In this document: positions 19,968-32,194 of the stretch, in pieces
Layout of the letters: each line of letters starts with the position of its first letter
Position numbering within the stretch: position 1 is the stretch's first letter
NCBI GenBank assembly: GCA_032622095.1
Contig: CP136069.1
Location: forward strand, 200,481,239-200,545,238
DNA: 64,000 nt
Source of the DNA: Siphonodentalium dalli
Lineage: Eukaryota; Mollusca; Scaphopoda; Gadilida; Siphonodentaliidae
Reading direction: 5' to 3'
The notes under the pieces: model-generated
The model's database searches: none
The model's input: only the letters and a program-made list of their open reading frames with translations
What the model was told of the DNA's origin: nothing
Made by a program: the position numbers and the translations under genes

Positions 19968-21393
19968 GTACTCTTGCTATGATACAAACAGAGGGTCAAT
20001 ATTGGTTCTAAATTGTTCTATAATGGCCAACTAAGATTAACAGGTCTGGGAAATGCCATTGATAGCTATAATAGTTATATATAGTTATTGTAGCTACATA
20101 CAGTACAAGGCCCGTTGTTTTTTACATGTCCACGGAAGACCACGCGCGATTTTTCCGTGGTTTTTCCGTGTTCAAAATCTGAACTCGCCAAGAACACGGT
20201 CTGGGTAAACGTGTTCAATCGTGTTCAGATTTTAAACACGCTCTGATCACGTTTGAACACGCTCTGATCACGTTTGAACACGGAACACCCACGCTATGAT
20301 CACGGTACGACGAACGGGTGACCACGGCCAAATGATCACGTTTGAACACGGAACAACACGCTATGACCACGGGTGACCACGATATGAACACGGAGGAACA
20401 TGACTGAACACGGAAACATCGCTGGCGGCCGGAGCTTGGCACGCCGCGGTGGCAGAGCTCGCGGTGTCCGTTATGTAAATTAATTATCACCTCCCTAGTC
20501 CAAAATATATTCTCGAAATTGCTGCTCAAATTGCCAAATGAGCAGCACCATTTTATTTAACGGAAATTTCATCGAAATTCAACCCGTCGATTGTGAAAAT
20601 TGGCCCTGAAAAGTAAAGATACCAATTTGCAATATGCCGCGATTACTCATAAAAATAACTTATATATGGGAGTCGGAATTGTACCGATACACATGCATTA
20701 TTTCAAGCAGGGTGCTAACTTAATACTAAATAACTCGAATATTTTGACAGGAACATATGACTATATATATTTATTGAATTTTAAAGATTTACATGTTCCT
20801 GATCGAAAATAACTTGACAGGATCTTTGATAAATGTTCAATTTAGTTTCAATTTAGAATTTGTCTGGTATCAATTTTATTTTTATTTTGGATGACCCTAA
20901 AATGACGAGAAACAAATCAAGTATAAAATCGACGGACTCAAATCCACTTTTCGAAATGAATTAAAACACGTGAAAAACAGCAACAGATATCAGACAAGAT
21001 TTATTCATTTCGGCATCCATGAAAGAATTTATGACTGGCCTGAAATTTTTTGATAGCAGTCAGTTTAATAATGGCTTATAACTGCTCACTTGTCTCACCT
21101 GTAGAAATTGTCCGATCGCGCGCAGGCGACTGATGCTATCAATGATTGGTGTGACCATGTAAAATACATGGATTTTACATACAGAAATTACATGCATGTG
21201 TGTATCCACCCTAACAGACAATTCTTGAAATTATATTAATTGTTGAAAATGAGCTTTTTAAATTAAATTTGGAACATTTAAATTGTATTCATAAATTTGG
21301 ATCTGAGTTTTCAAAGTATTTTTTATTAAAATTGATATTTAAAACTTTAGTTACGTTTTGAACATTAAATTCAAAATTTTAACTTTGATTTTT

Positions 21394-21836
21394 TGTAATG
21401 TTATATCCAACTTTTCAGCCATTTGTTAGAACACGATATCGCCGCACAAACTACCGAAACCGTTTGCGTGCATGTAATATGAACAAACACAAGAAAATTT
21501 TAATGCCAACTAAAATAAAATGCGACAAGAAAACATGATACGGATATAAAGGCCGCAGTCACGAATTAACAAATATGAATATATATAATTAAATATATGA
21601 AACTGTTTTATATTATAAAATATTTTATCTGACAATTGTTTATTCATCGATGAAATCAATCCGGGCCAAATATACCAGATAAAAGCCTACCACAAGTAAT
21701 ACTGCGGCAACTCTTTGATGTCGTGGATTATTCACACCTCGCACACTGTACCCAAAAAGAATAGGTGCCGCTCTGCACGGTGATACAGACCACGGCGTAA
21801 ACACGGATGACTATGAGTTTTAAAAAGCGGCGATGA
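21394..21836. repeat. Direct repeat R, left copy
   Basis: Begins TTGTAATGTTATATCCAAC and continues through GCCATTTGTTAGAACACGAT, AATGCCAACTAAAATAAAAT and CGGGCCAAATATACC to the first CACG units at about 21800. Closely matched at 26000-26430. Confidence 0.85.
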
Positions 21837-21879
21837 GTGAAGTCAGTGCACATGAAACCGCCGATTTTTATGTTTACCC

Positions 21880-22260
21880 ATACCATAGTATGGTAAACAT
21901 AGTGGCGTTGCCCGGATTGACCACTCGTCGTTGGTCCGTCTGTCTGTCCGTCTGTCCGTAGACACTTTACGAGTAATGCGATAACTCAAACATTTTTTAT
22001 CCGATCGAAACCAAATTTTGTATATGGGTTTCTCAGCCCAAAATACAGATCGAGTTCGAATTTGGGTTTGATCCGAGATTTTGTTACAGAGTTATGGCCC
22101 TTTTTCAACTTAGAATTCACGCATTCTGCCATAACTCAAACATTTTTTATCTGATTGGAACCAAATTTGGTATGTGAGTTTCACAGTCCAAAATACAGAT
22201 CGAGTTCGAATATGGGTTTGATCCGATTAATTTTAAAGGAGTTATGACCCTTTTTCGAAT
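21880..22260 (+). repeat. Dispersed GAGTTATGGCCCTT repeat, two units
   Basis: After a GTCTGTCTGTCCGTCTGTCC tract, two units of about 130-140 bp repeat: GATAACTCAAACATTTTTTA, a GAAACCAAATTT segment, ATACAGATCGAGTTCGAAT, GTTTGATCCGA and GAGTTATG(G/A)CCCTTTTTC. The same family forms the array at 39243-41640 and fragments at 57180-57500 and 63360-63500. Confidence 0.8.
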
Positions 22261-25200
22261 TTTTTAAAAAAATTTTTTTAAATAATTTTTTTTTAGATTT
22301 AGCTCCTTGCTAAATTTAGCATATACAGATATTAAATTTTGTTTGAACTTTAATAACAATAAAAAAACAAATTAAATAATAAAACAAAATTGACACTTTC
22401 ATTTATTTTAGTTTTATACGATTAATTAGGTGTGAATCCGTGTGATATCCTGTTTTGAAAATATGAAGATTTTATTGCAATAGTTTCATGTAATATAATG
22501 ATATCAATAAATTACCATGTGATCATCCAACATCCAGAGTATATCAGAGGATTTTTATAGATGTTGTCATTCCAAGTGAAATCTGTTATGAAATGAGTGA
22601 TGACATATGATACAGAGCTCTGGTGGGTCAAGCAAGATAAACAACACTGGTGGCTGGCTGTTTGTTTATTCTAACTGTCAAATTGATTAATGGCAGCACA
22701 AGACTGGTGTTTTTCCTATTCTTGAAATTTCATTACAGGATGAGATAAGGGCCCCCTCACCTATATAAGTGTCTTCTAAATTCCATTAATTTGCTTCAAA
22801 AATAATTAACCCTTTCCAAGGTTTCCATAGACACATGCTATAATGTACATGGACTCTTCTTTGCACACTATTCACTTCTATCAATTTTGGTATTGACTGA
22901 TTAATTGATTTTTGAAAAATATATTAACCCTTCAGACACGTGCTTTCAAAATTAAAACAACAGCTGATAGCCAATATGATTTATCTATGCAATGGGGAAA
23001 CAGGCAGATAAATATACATGACTATTGTAAGTGATGACTTGTTTTGAAAATCAATATGGTAGATGTTAGTATTTCCAGGAACCTTATTTTCCCATTTGTT
23101 CACATTTTCATGGTTGATTGAATTTTAGGGGCCACAGAGCACTTAGAAGATTAACATTGAAGGTTGTGGCTTTAGTGCCCAAGCTACTTGTAAAACATTG
23201 TAATGTGTGAAACCATTCAAATGAGGGCTAACTTTCTTTTATATGAACGATTTAGTGGTCATCCCCATCATATTATGTCTGTATAACATTATATAGATAA
23301 TACTTTTGAATTGTATAAACTACATATATTTTTGAAAACATCCACCCCTGTTATGAAACACTTAATCTTATTTAATACACAGGTCAGATCTGATCTTATA
23401 TCTGTCCATGTTTGATAAACAAATAACTGGGGAGAATGGGGGAAGGGGGGGGGGGGGTAATTAAAGTATCATTTAAATACGAGATGGAATCCCCTACATA
23501 TATGTCATTCTATTAAGCAGTCTGGCTTGTCAACAATTATAATTTCTCTTTAGAAGTGAATAATAAATTTTGAATATCTGGCATGTCAAAAGTGGCAAAG
23601 ATAGGGATTTATCACTTTTGCTTCCAATGAATTAACTTAAACTCCTAAACATGTCCTCCGAAATCACTAAACCATTGGATCTCACAGTGAGAGGTCCTTG
23701 TGTGAATAGGGACAGAGTTATGAGATTTAAAACTACTCCCCAAACCCAAATACTTTAACCCTTTCTTAAGACAAATTATTTGAGCTTTTGATTTCAAGTT
23801 GGGTACTGATATATGGATTAATTCCTGTGATCATATCTTTGACAAATTATCAGTTATGGCTAGTCACTATCGCCAAGGTATGGGTTAAACATCTGCCGAT
23901 CGTGATCGGCCTCTCGTTTATATATGAGATATGCACATTTGCATTAAATTAACTCATTCGATATCAGATTCGGTTGTACCAAGAAAGGGAATGTTCCCCG
24001 TCTGTTCATTGGGTATGTGGCATCAAAACCACCCGCGCGTACATTGAAATATATATTTATTTATGAAATGCTGATTTTTCTCCGATTATTTTGACAGAAA
24101 CATGTGAATATTTTGTCAATTTCATGCAAAAGCGTTTCTGTGGATATCCAAGTCCGTCTTCAGATCGAAAATATTTCCCCGGGAACTGTTTCGTTCTCAA
24201 TTTAGTTAACCTTGGTGTTGGTGTGGGACATGCGGAATACCAACAAATTATTGTTTATGTTTTAGTTCATTGTTTTGTTTTCCTCGTTTTATTTACAAGA
24301 CAGTTTTTGTTTTACTGTACCACACGCAAATATTATCAGGAAGTTCTTTATAAACACCCCTCGGGTGAAACTCTGTTTCCAATATATCAATCCTCGACGA
24401 CACGAATATTATCTGTCATGTAAATTTACTAATAATTCCATAATATCAAATGACATAATTATTTAAGATTGATTATGTGATCAAATTGATATTATTGTAC
24501 GCACCAAATGAATTAGACTCATTTTACTTGCAATATATATCTGTGGTAGAGCACAGGGGTGGGTCTTAAGAGAACCATGTCGCTATCACAAACATTTGTA
24601 GGGCTCTGAGTCTAAACATCTGGCAGGGTCTATAGTAAACTGAGCCTACCTTTAAAAGTCTTATTCAATACTTATGCAAACGGAACACAATCCAACATCA
24701 CGACACATGGATGACATCAATCACATCTACATGGACAGCTTGACTTCCAAGTTCCAACAACATCAAACATCAGACATCAATCCAGAGATCCAACGAAATA
24801 AAAGGACCCTGGTGAACAAATACATAGGTTGTAGTTGCTGCCGAATAAATATCCAGTATGGATATTAATAAATATGTGAAATGTGATTGTGTCAAAAACC
24901 AACTTCCCTATTGTCGATATAAACAACTATTTTGACACAATCCTAACTGTGACGAACAGTTAGAAATAAAACCTACATGCTAGTATAAAAGGTAGATTAT
25001 GAACGCAGCGTGCGATTTCCAACATCCATACATTATGGGGCAAATATATTTATGCAAATGTGACAACACTAAAGTTTCAAAACCGAAGACAATATTATTA
25101 AAATACAAGCTATAATAACGGGTGACAACATATAACAAATATTACATACCATCCTTTGGAAAGCATAGGTCAGATGTCATAACATAGTATTACTTCTTAA

Positions 25201-25854
25201 ACTTATTAAACATTCTTCGAGCATGAAGAAATTAGGATAACACTGAGAGTGTTATACGATGTAGCGATGTTTACACCTTGGTGACGAAATACGGACTGAG
25301 AAAGCGCGGTAAATAAGCCTACCTGTAATTGGCTAAAACACCTCAGTGTCCGATAGTTAGATCTCAGATTGGGCGGTAAATAAAAGGTAGAGAATAGAGT
25401 GGATGAGATATTGGGCGAAAGTAGAAATAGGAAATAGCAAAATACAGATCAGCGATAAGACTAGAAAACGGGGAATGTGCAGAACGGAATAGCGCGACAT
25501 GGAATGAACCAAGTACGCGGAATGAAATGATTACAATGCGGCTATAAAATGTATATTAGTGAGTTAGGTTTAATAACTTAGTTAGTATACATGTGTAGCA
25601 TGTAATAAAGGCATATACTGATTTGGTATATAAAATAGCACGGTCACATATCTATTGAATGTTATGAGACACATTTACACCAGCTGGTCAGTGCGCGCGT
25701 AATCGGCGTTTATAAAAGAAAATTACCGGACATTTGTACATTAATGGAATTGTTTAAATAAATCCGTGTGAAATCTATATTACTGAAATATCTCGCCAAA
25801 CATGGGTGCATTGGAACTGTTATGTAGGGTGGGATGTCATAATGACGATGTTTT
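22261..25854. other. Intron 3 interior, no gene recognised
   Basis: AT-rich DNA with a G run near 23442-23458. A 110-codon frame at 24091-24423 contains a hydrophobic stretch (IIVYVLVHCFVFLVLF) but matches nothing I know. TTGTGTCAAAA near 24888 and TTTTGACACAA near 24933 form a small inverted repeat. No splice-bounded exon of CWC27 is expected here, because exons 3 and 4 join in phase. Confidence 0.4.
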
Positions 25855-25996
25855 ATATGATGTGGTACGGTCGATTTGTTTGAGATTGTCGGCAATGTTA
25901 GTAGAATTCTACATTCCCCCAGTTGGCATAGCGCCTGCATACTAACTAATCAGTTTCACGCGCCCGAACAAGTGCATAATATGTCTTTAACTTATG
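25855..25996. repeat. Partial copy of repeat P (3' part)
   Basis: Matches the 3' part of the 28266 and 43549 copies: GTGGTACGGTCGATTTG, GTTAGTAGAAT, CCAGTTGGCATAGCGCCTG and ATAATATGTCTTTAA. Confidence 0.75.
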
Positions 25997-25999
25997 AAT

Positions 26000-26430
26000 T
26001 TTTGTAATGTTATATCCAATTTTTCAGCCATTTGTTAGAACACGATATCGCCGTACAAACTACCGAAACCATTTGCGTACATGTAATATGAACAAACACA
26101 ATAAAATAGTAATGCCAACTAAAATAAAATGCGACAACAAAATATGACACGGATATAAAGGCCATATATATAGACACAGATAAACAAATATGCATATATA
26201 TATATATAATTAAATATATGAAATTGTTTTTTATTATAAAAGACTTTATCTGACAATTCTTTATTCATTGACGAAATCAATCCGGGCCAAATATACCCTA
26301 AAAACGCCTACCGCAAGTAATACTGCGGCAACTCTGTTAATCGCGGATTATTCACACATCCCGCACTGTCCCTGAAAAGATTATGTGCCGCTCTGCATTG
26401 GGGTGCAGACCACGCCGTAAACACTGCTGA
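26000..26430. repeat. Direct repeat R, right copy
   Basis: Second copy of 21394-21836 with scattered substitutions. Unlike the left copy, it continues into the CACG-rich right terminus ending at 26563. Confidence 0.85.
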
Positions 26431-26689
26431 CCACGCTATTAACACGGCATGAACACGACTTCACCACGGATGACCACGGCGTGCACTCAGATGACCACAT
26501 GCCGTGTTGAGACCGTTTTTGTTGGCCACGCGTGGTTTTGAAAAAACCACGGGCCTTGTACTGTACATGTACATGTATGGCTATTGCTAATGGATACATC
26601 TGGTTGAAGAGAGATAACCCAATTAAAAAAACAATCATTTTTGATGTGTAAGAAATTGGTTTGACTACTCTTATTAATTAAAGGTACTC

Positions 26690-27220
26690 AACCCGATAAA
26701 ACTCCTCTCAATTACTATTTCAATGGCCGGGGTATATAGGAATCAGCTAGTCTGTCTCTCCGTCTGTCCGTATCAGGCTTCTCAAAGTACCGACTGTTCC
26801 AGACCTATCGGTACCGGGGATGGTACTGTACCGATTCCAGTACTCATATTCCAAGAGGTAATATTTTTGACCAAAAACATGGCTGCCGGCAGCCATCTTG
26901 GATTTTACTCTTTGCATGACTAAATACATTGGCACACCCTAGAGACCACATCCCTCATTCGATCTCATTTGATCATCGGGGTGACCTCTAGATTGGAGGT
27001 ATCAAATAGGTCCGAATTTTGTTAAAATGTTTTGTTAATTTTGTTAATGGCCACTGGCAGCCAGCCATCTCGGACGGTTCTGGTACTGATAGTATCAAAA
27101 GCTAATATTTTCACCAAAATCATGGCTGCTGGCTGCCATCTTGGATTTTACTCTCTGCTTTTGACTAAATCCTTTGGCTCACCCTCCTGATCCAGGTTTC
27201 ATGCTGGCTCATAATTCCAA
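26690..27220. repeat. Dispersed CATGGCTGCC / TTGGATTTTACTC repeat, two units
   Basis: Two diverged units: one with ACCAAAAACATGGCTGCCGG and ATCTTGGATTTTACTCT (26865-26920), the other with ACCAAAATCATGGCTGCTGG and the same continuation (27113-27165). A GTCTGTCTCTCCGTCTGTCC tract precedes the first. Related fragments occur at 27700-28000 and 46950-47130. Confidence 0.65.
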
Positions 27221-28265
27221 GTTGCCAACAGCTTTGCCAATGATTGCATTATTTTTTTAGCCACTTTATATTCTCTGTTGCCACTTTTTTCCGACCAATA
27301 TGTTTTGGTGCCACTTTTGAATGTTGAATAATGTCTGAATGTCCAAAGAAATCAGTAACTTTCTTAATTTTAGAAGGATGTTATGTGTCTAATGCATTGT
27401 TGCCGAAATCTAACTTGGGCTTATGATTCATATTTTCTGTATGTCACATTTTATGAAAGCTGAGTTTTGAAAGACATATTTATGATAATTTATATAACCC
27501 AGTTTCCTAAGGAGGTAGACTTCAGGAAGCCCTTTGTTTGACTAATGTTTGTCAAATTGGAGTCAATAGCTGTATACTCAGTGTTATAATCGAGCAGAAA
27601 TTCGAAACCAATTCACCCAAGCGATATAATAAGTTTATGCGACATAAGCCGCGAATCCATTATATGGTTTCAATTATGACCCAATTAGCAATGAATGGAT
27701 ATCAATGTGCGTTTTGTTTCTGACCGATTGACTGCAAGCTTTATTATATGCCCGGTGGATATAAATTGCCGAAAGCCAAAAAGCTAGGTGCCAATTTTTG
27801 TAGCAAATCAGGATTTGTTTTGTGCAAATTATTTTTTTTAAAGCACTTTGCTAAATTGGCAATCGACAATGCGAACCCTGTCCTGATCCAATCATCAACA
27901 AACTTTGTATGGATTTTTGGGGTGAACGCTAGATGGTATCCATCAAATTGTTCCGAATTTCATTCAAAAACATGGCTGCCAACAGTAATCTTTTTCTGAA
28001 TTTGCCGAGAGCACTGAGGTATAACATGCCTTCCCATCCCACCCTTATGGAATTACTCCTGCATACATTTAGCATGCTATACTATGATGTCAGTCACACA
28101 AATGCGACTTCATCATGTCTCAATGCTTGAAGTGAATAATTTTACATATAGTTTATGTGTTTACCAATAGTTTAAATTCTCATTGCCTGAAGTCATTAAT
28201 TTGGTATGTAGTTTAGTGACTTTGCCTAAATTATTGTTGCCTGTTTATTTCAGTCAATAAACCAT
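27221..28265. other. Intron 3, no gene; fragment of dispersed repeat
   Basis: Around 27900-27975 the sequence GGTGAACGCTAGATGGTATC, then TTGTTCCGAATTTCATTC and AAAAACATGGCTGCC, resembles the repeat at 26690. The rest shows no repeat or exon signal. Confidence 0.4.
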
Positions 28266-28648
28266 ATTAAAGTGATGTGAAACACCCCGGTAGGGTGATC
28301 GAATAGAAATGGAGAATAATCCTGTTCAAAGTAGTTATTTTTACAAATATTATATCCAAATTGACAACACACACCGTCATTCTTAAGTATTAATTAAATG
28401 CAGTGACTGCTGATGGCGAAATCGTTTTCGTTAGTTTATCGCCGATAGAAGCGTCCCAGTTCGAGTAGTAAATATTTACAATTTAGCGTAGTTCAGACAA
28501 TGTTTTCTATGGAGTGGTACGGTCGATTTGCTCGAGCTTTTCGGTAATGTTAGTAGAATGTTACATTCATCCAGTTGGCGTAGAACCTGAATACTAACTT
28601 ATCAGTTTCTCGCACCCAAACAAGTTCATAATATGTCTTTAAAGTGAC
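28266..28648. repeat. Repeat P, single-unit copy
   Basis: Begins TTAAAGTGATGTGAAACACC, continues with one GGTAGGGTGATC...TGGAGAATAATC unit, then a body shared with 44200-44793, and ends ATATGTCTTTAA. It starts and ends with TTAA(A). It shows that the 55-bp unit, present once here, is the part that expanded at 43549. Confidence 0.75.
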
Positions 28649-28997
28649 ATTGTTGTTTTTCCAAATTTAATCACGGAATGAGTCTGACCGACTGATATTT
28701 CTAATCAACCAGTTGTGTGTCTATGAGATTTTTGAACGTATCTATATATAGTTTCTGCACCAATAAATTCACTCTGTTAACTCTTGTCCTTTACTAAATA
28801 CTCATTGACGAGTAGTTCCCGTAGGAAATGTTCAAATAATAAGTTCAACAAACGATCAATTTTAGAATGATCAGGCGATCACAATAAGGATATTTTCAAA
28901 GCCAAGGCATTTGTCGTCATACCATTTCATAAAACTCAATGTCTAAATTATGCACAGTTGTGTTGTAAATATTTAGTATATTTTATTTTACATCCAG

Positions 28998-29096
28998 GTC
29001 TCTGGGAAAACAGTTTATAATATGCTCAAGTTACAAGAAGTCGAGATCGGAGCAGACGAGAGACCGGCATTTGCCATCAAGATCATCAAGACCGAG
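28998..29096 (+). CDS. CWC27: CWC27 exon 4 (end of the cyclophilin domain)
   Basis: Thirty-three codons between ACATCCAG and GTTAGA, phase 0. It encodes VSGKTVYNMLKLQEVEIGAD and ERPAFAIKIIKTE, the last helix and strand of the cyclophilin fold, close to the VTGDTVYNMLRL..VD...ERP pattern of the family. The next intron, 16 kb long, carries the satellite array. Confidence 0.95.
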
Positions 29097-29107
29097 GTTA
29101 GATTTAA

Positions 29108-29373
29108 CCCTTTCATGACGGGAGATGCGCTGGTGCCACATTAAAGATCCTGTGCCAGTCCATTCTCTTATATATGCGAGTCTCCCATAGGGACCCTCAC
29201 ATATGTAAGAGAATGCACTGGCTTACAAGGTCAAGGTAAATATTGTTAGGTGGCTTAGGCCAATACATTCTCTTATATATGTGAGGCTCCCTATGCGAGA
29301 CTCACATATATAAGAGAATGCATTGGCCGTGTTTTTGCAAAATTTCCGGAAGCTCGAGTCATCGAATGGTTAA
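29108..29373. mobile_element. Double-hairpin MITE, TTAACCCTTTCATGA ends
   Basis: Starts 11 bp after the exon 4 donor, with TTAACCCTTTCATGACGGGA. The right end reads, as its complement, TTAACCATTCGATGACTCGA. It contains two long hairpins (29157-29224 and 29260-29330), each built from CATTCTCTTATATATG(C/T)GAG and its complement around a short CCATAGGG-type centre. Related elements lie at 45350, 48090-49395, 51859, 54725 and 55590. Confidence 0.75.
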
Positions 29374-29467
29374 CCCTTTCTTTACTAAATGGATTCTCAG
29401 ACCCAGTTATAAAAGTAAATATTGGAATGGTCTATTATTCATCTGGAGGGATGATCAGGAAATATAA

Positions 29468-30199
29468 TTCGACAACAGATAATAGAAAGAGAATGAGTCC
29501 TATTCATTAGTGGGAAATGTTCTGAAAACATGTTCAACAAACGACCTGTGTCGAAAAGCGGTGGTCTGTTGTTTAAACACTCCATCACCAGGTACATAAC
29601 TGACGACGATCCCAGTGAAATTTAGCATTTTACTTCAGACTTACACCTACACTTACATTCCACAACTGCTTACTCATGTACATAACTATAAATTTCAAAA
29701 TTAACCCTTTCGAAAACTCGCGGCCTATGCTTACGTTCCTAATTTCTAAATTTGTAACACCTAACTATGTACCACGCTCCCATGTTTTACTGAAACTACC
29801 GGTATGGGACAATCATGAAACTTAAGAATATTTTAATACTCTACGTATAACTAGTTCATTTATGATAGTGCGTGATTCTACGATACTGGTACGCATACTC
29901 TGTCATATGTATACCTATATTTTCCAAATTTCAAAACACCAGGCATACCTCTATTATGCTCCTGTTTTTAATTTTACTGACTATGGAATTGTCCAAGTGG
30001 CGCTTCGGAATGTGTACCTAGATAATGATCACCTTTGTCCATGTTACCGAAGACAGGTTTACCCTTGTATTCTGTGGTGTTCCCAGCCCCCCCCGGATCT
30101 CTATATTTTACAACAACAGATAATAGAAAGAGAATGAGTCCTATTCATTAGTGGGAAATGTTCTGAAAACATGTTCAACAAATTAAACGACCTGTGTAG
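29468..30199. repeat. Pair of 85-bp direct repeats
   Basis: CAACAGATAATAGAAAGAGA through GAAAACATGTTCAACAAA occurs at about 29472-29545 and again at 30113-30183. The 560 bp between them has no inverted ends that I can see. It could be a local duplication or the edges of an insertion. Confidence 0.7.
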
Positions 30200-30480
30200 C
30201 CATTTTATAAACACCGGGGGATTTTGAGTAACAAATGCAAACAAATTATTAGGATATTTTTGTTCTGAATGTCATTGACAACATGATAAGCAACATCTAT
30301 CCTTTATGAAGGCACCATTTGATTGCATAAAATAGTTCTCATTTCTATTTACGCATGCCAACAGAGACCCAAGACCTCTGTGGTGTACTGTACTGCCCTA
30401 AGCAATTGACCTAGTCACTTGGGTTATTATGCGTTTATAACTGTATTGACCTAGTCACTTGGGTTATTATGCGTTGATAA

Positions 30481-30648
30481 CTGCGCTCAAACCATAACTG
30501 CACCACAATTAACTGTTATGTGACTACTGTGGCACCGCGATTAAATGTGGTATCGGAACCCTTGTTATATTCCTTGACTGCCGATACACTGTAGCTAACT
30601 GCTGACTGTCTCCTTTCTATGACATGTATAAATTTACTGGAGCCGCAA
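30481..30648. repeat. MITE internal block, left copy
   Basis: A 168-bp block, CTGCGCTCAAACCATAACTG through AAATTTACTGGAGCCGCAA. It repeats at 38464-38630 with one missing base. Two satellite units precede it, so the array lies between two copies of this block. Confidence 0.9.
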
Positions 30649-31239
30649 TGCGTTGATAACTGTATTGACCTAGTTACTTGGGTTATTATGCGTTGATAAC
30701 TGTGTATTGACCTAGTCACTTGGGTTATTATGCGTTGATAACTGTGTATTGACCTAGTCACTTGGGTTATTATGCGTTGATAACTGTGTATTGACCTAGT
30801 CACTTGGGTTATTATGCGTTGATAACTGTGTATTGATCTAGTCACTTGGGTTATTATGCGTTGATAACTGTGTATTGATCTAGTCACTTGGGTTATTATG
30901 CGTTGATAACTGTGTATTGATCTAGTCACTTGGGTTATTATGCGTTGATAACTGTGTATTGACCTAGTCACTTGGGTTATTATGCGTTGATAACTGTGTA
31001 TTGATCTAGTCACTTGGGTTATTATGCGTTGATAACTGTGTATTGATCTAGTCACTTTGGTTATTATGCGTTGATAACTGTGTATTGACCTAGTCACTTG
31101 GGTTATTATGCGTTGATAACTGTGTATTGATCTAGTCACTTGGGTTATTATGCGTTGATAACTGTGTATTGACCTAGTCACTTGGGTTATTATGCGTTGA
31201 TAACTGTGTATTGACCTAGTCACTGGGGTTATTATGCGT
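30649..31239. repeat. 40/42-bp satellite array, left block
   Basis: About 14 nearly uniform 42-bp units: TATTGACCTAGTCACTTGGG followed by TTATTATGCGTTGATAACTG and TG. Some units have ATTGATCTA. Because 42 is a multiple of three, the minus strand stays open as TRSIHSYQRIITQV repeats. This is a by-product of unit length, not evidence of a gene. Confidence 0.97.
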
Positions 31240-32194
31240 CAAGCCTGGATACAAGAGGTCGGACACGGTCATTGACCGAGCCAAATACACTGATGACCGG
31301 CGCCGTCTTATTATCGTCCGTCAGTTTGTCCGGCGCCCATTATCTTCACAAAAAATATATAATTAAGGGGAAAACAACAAGTAGATGTATTATCCGCGGC
31401 AAAGACCACTACTGCGCACTAAATATCAAATCCCCCCACCAATACAACGCGTTTTACCGAAAACATGTTAATGATCCGTTCCGTATACATGTATTACAGG
31501 ACCTATAAATGTAATTTTAATGCAACCTCTAACCTAAATTGTCCGCGATTGATCGCAAACTGCGAATTATCGCTGCCTTCACGTCCGCACTATTTACGAC
31601 TTTCTATTTTTAGAACGTGAAAAACCCTGAAAAAATGGCTGCCACTGGGGGGAAACTCCAACCAAGAAATACACTTCGTCGTGTTTTTCTCGTTTGACGT
31701 AAGATACACGGAGATGTCGCAAGTTAAATCAGCACAAGTGTAATATATTCCACAAGTTAAGGGTGTTAGTTGGAGATTTAGCGGAAGAAATTCCGAAAAA
31801 ATTCATACCGGGTAGTTTTTAAATCGCCGCGTTTTGAAACATGTGCTCGTGTTTACTTGGGGGAAGCACGGCGTATAGTATTTTTTAAACTGGAAAAGAT
31901 TTCAGCAGAGACATACTGTAAATGACAGCCTTGTCTGACTTTGCACCCCTATCACATTATGACATGATAATATGAGCTTCAGCTAAAAGTGATGTATAAC
32001 ACCATAATTCATAACATGGTACATCAATGAATCTAATTTGTGCATTGGAATGGCCTAAAAAACAACTAATTGCTGCTATTTATTGATACCAGGTAAATGA
32101 CAGACACAATTTTCAAATGTCAGACGCCGAATCTTTGGTGCCTGTCATTGTGTCAGACACTAAAAATTTTGTTATATCCAGGCTTGTTATGCGT
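31232..32194. mobile_element. hAT-like element inserted in the satellite, perfect 8-bp duplication
   Basis: The element spans 31240-32186 (947 bp). It begins CAAGCCTGGATACAA and ends with the complement of CAAGCCTGGATATAA. TTATGCGT flanks it exactly at 31232-31239 and 32187-32194, and an uninterrupted satellite unit is restored when one copy is removed. The 8-bp duplication points to hAT. A 78-codon + frame at 31272-31508 has no recognised motif. Confidence 0.85.

Larger units (their letters stand above)
20101..26563. mobile_element. 6.5 kb element (or two partial copies) with CACG-rich ends
   Basis: The left end CAGTACAAGGCCCGTTG (20101) and the complement of CAGTACAAGGCCCGTGG (to 26563) are inverted, with TA on each outer side. 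For 350 bp inside the left end and 160 bp inside the right end, variants of GAACACGG, TGACCACGG and CGTGGT recur densely. A 430-bp segment is present twice in direct orientation (21394 and 26000), so this is probably two overlapping partial copies around 4.2 kb of other sequence. No transposase frame was found. A 104-codon minus-strand frame at 20215-20529 is only the translation of the repeats. Confidence 0.6.

Noticed and set aside
24091-24423. 110-codon frame with a hydrophobic stretch
   Set aside because: No recognisable motif, AT-driven composition, no splice context. Too weak to call a gene.
30516-31223. Long minus-strand frame made of 14-residue repeats (TRSIHSYQRIITQV)
   Set aside because: It is the translation of the 42-bp satellite, open only because 42 is divisible by three. 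The 40-bp units elsewhere break it, and there is no independent coding signal. The same holds for the repeat frames between 32113 and 38317.
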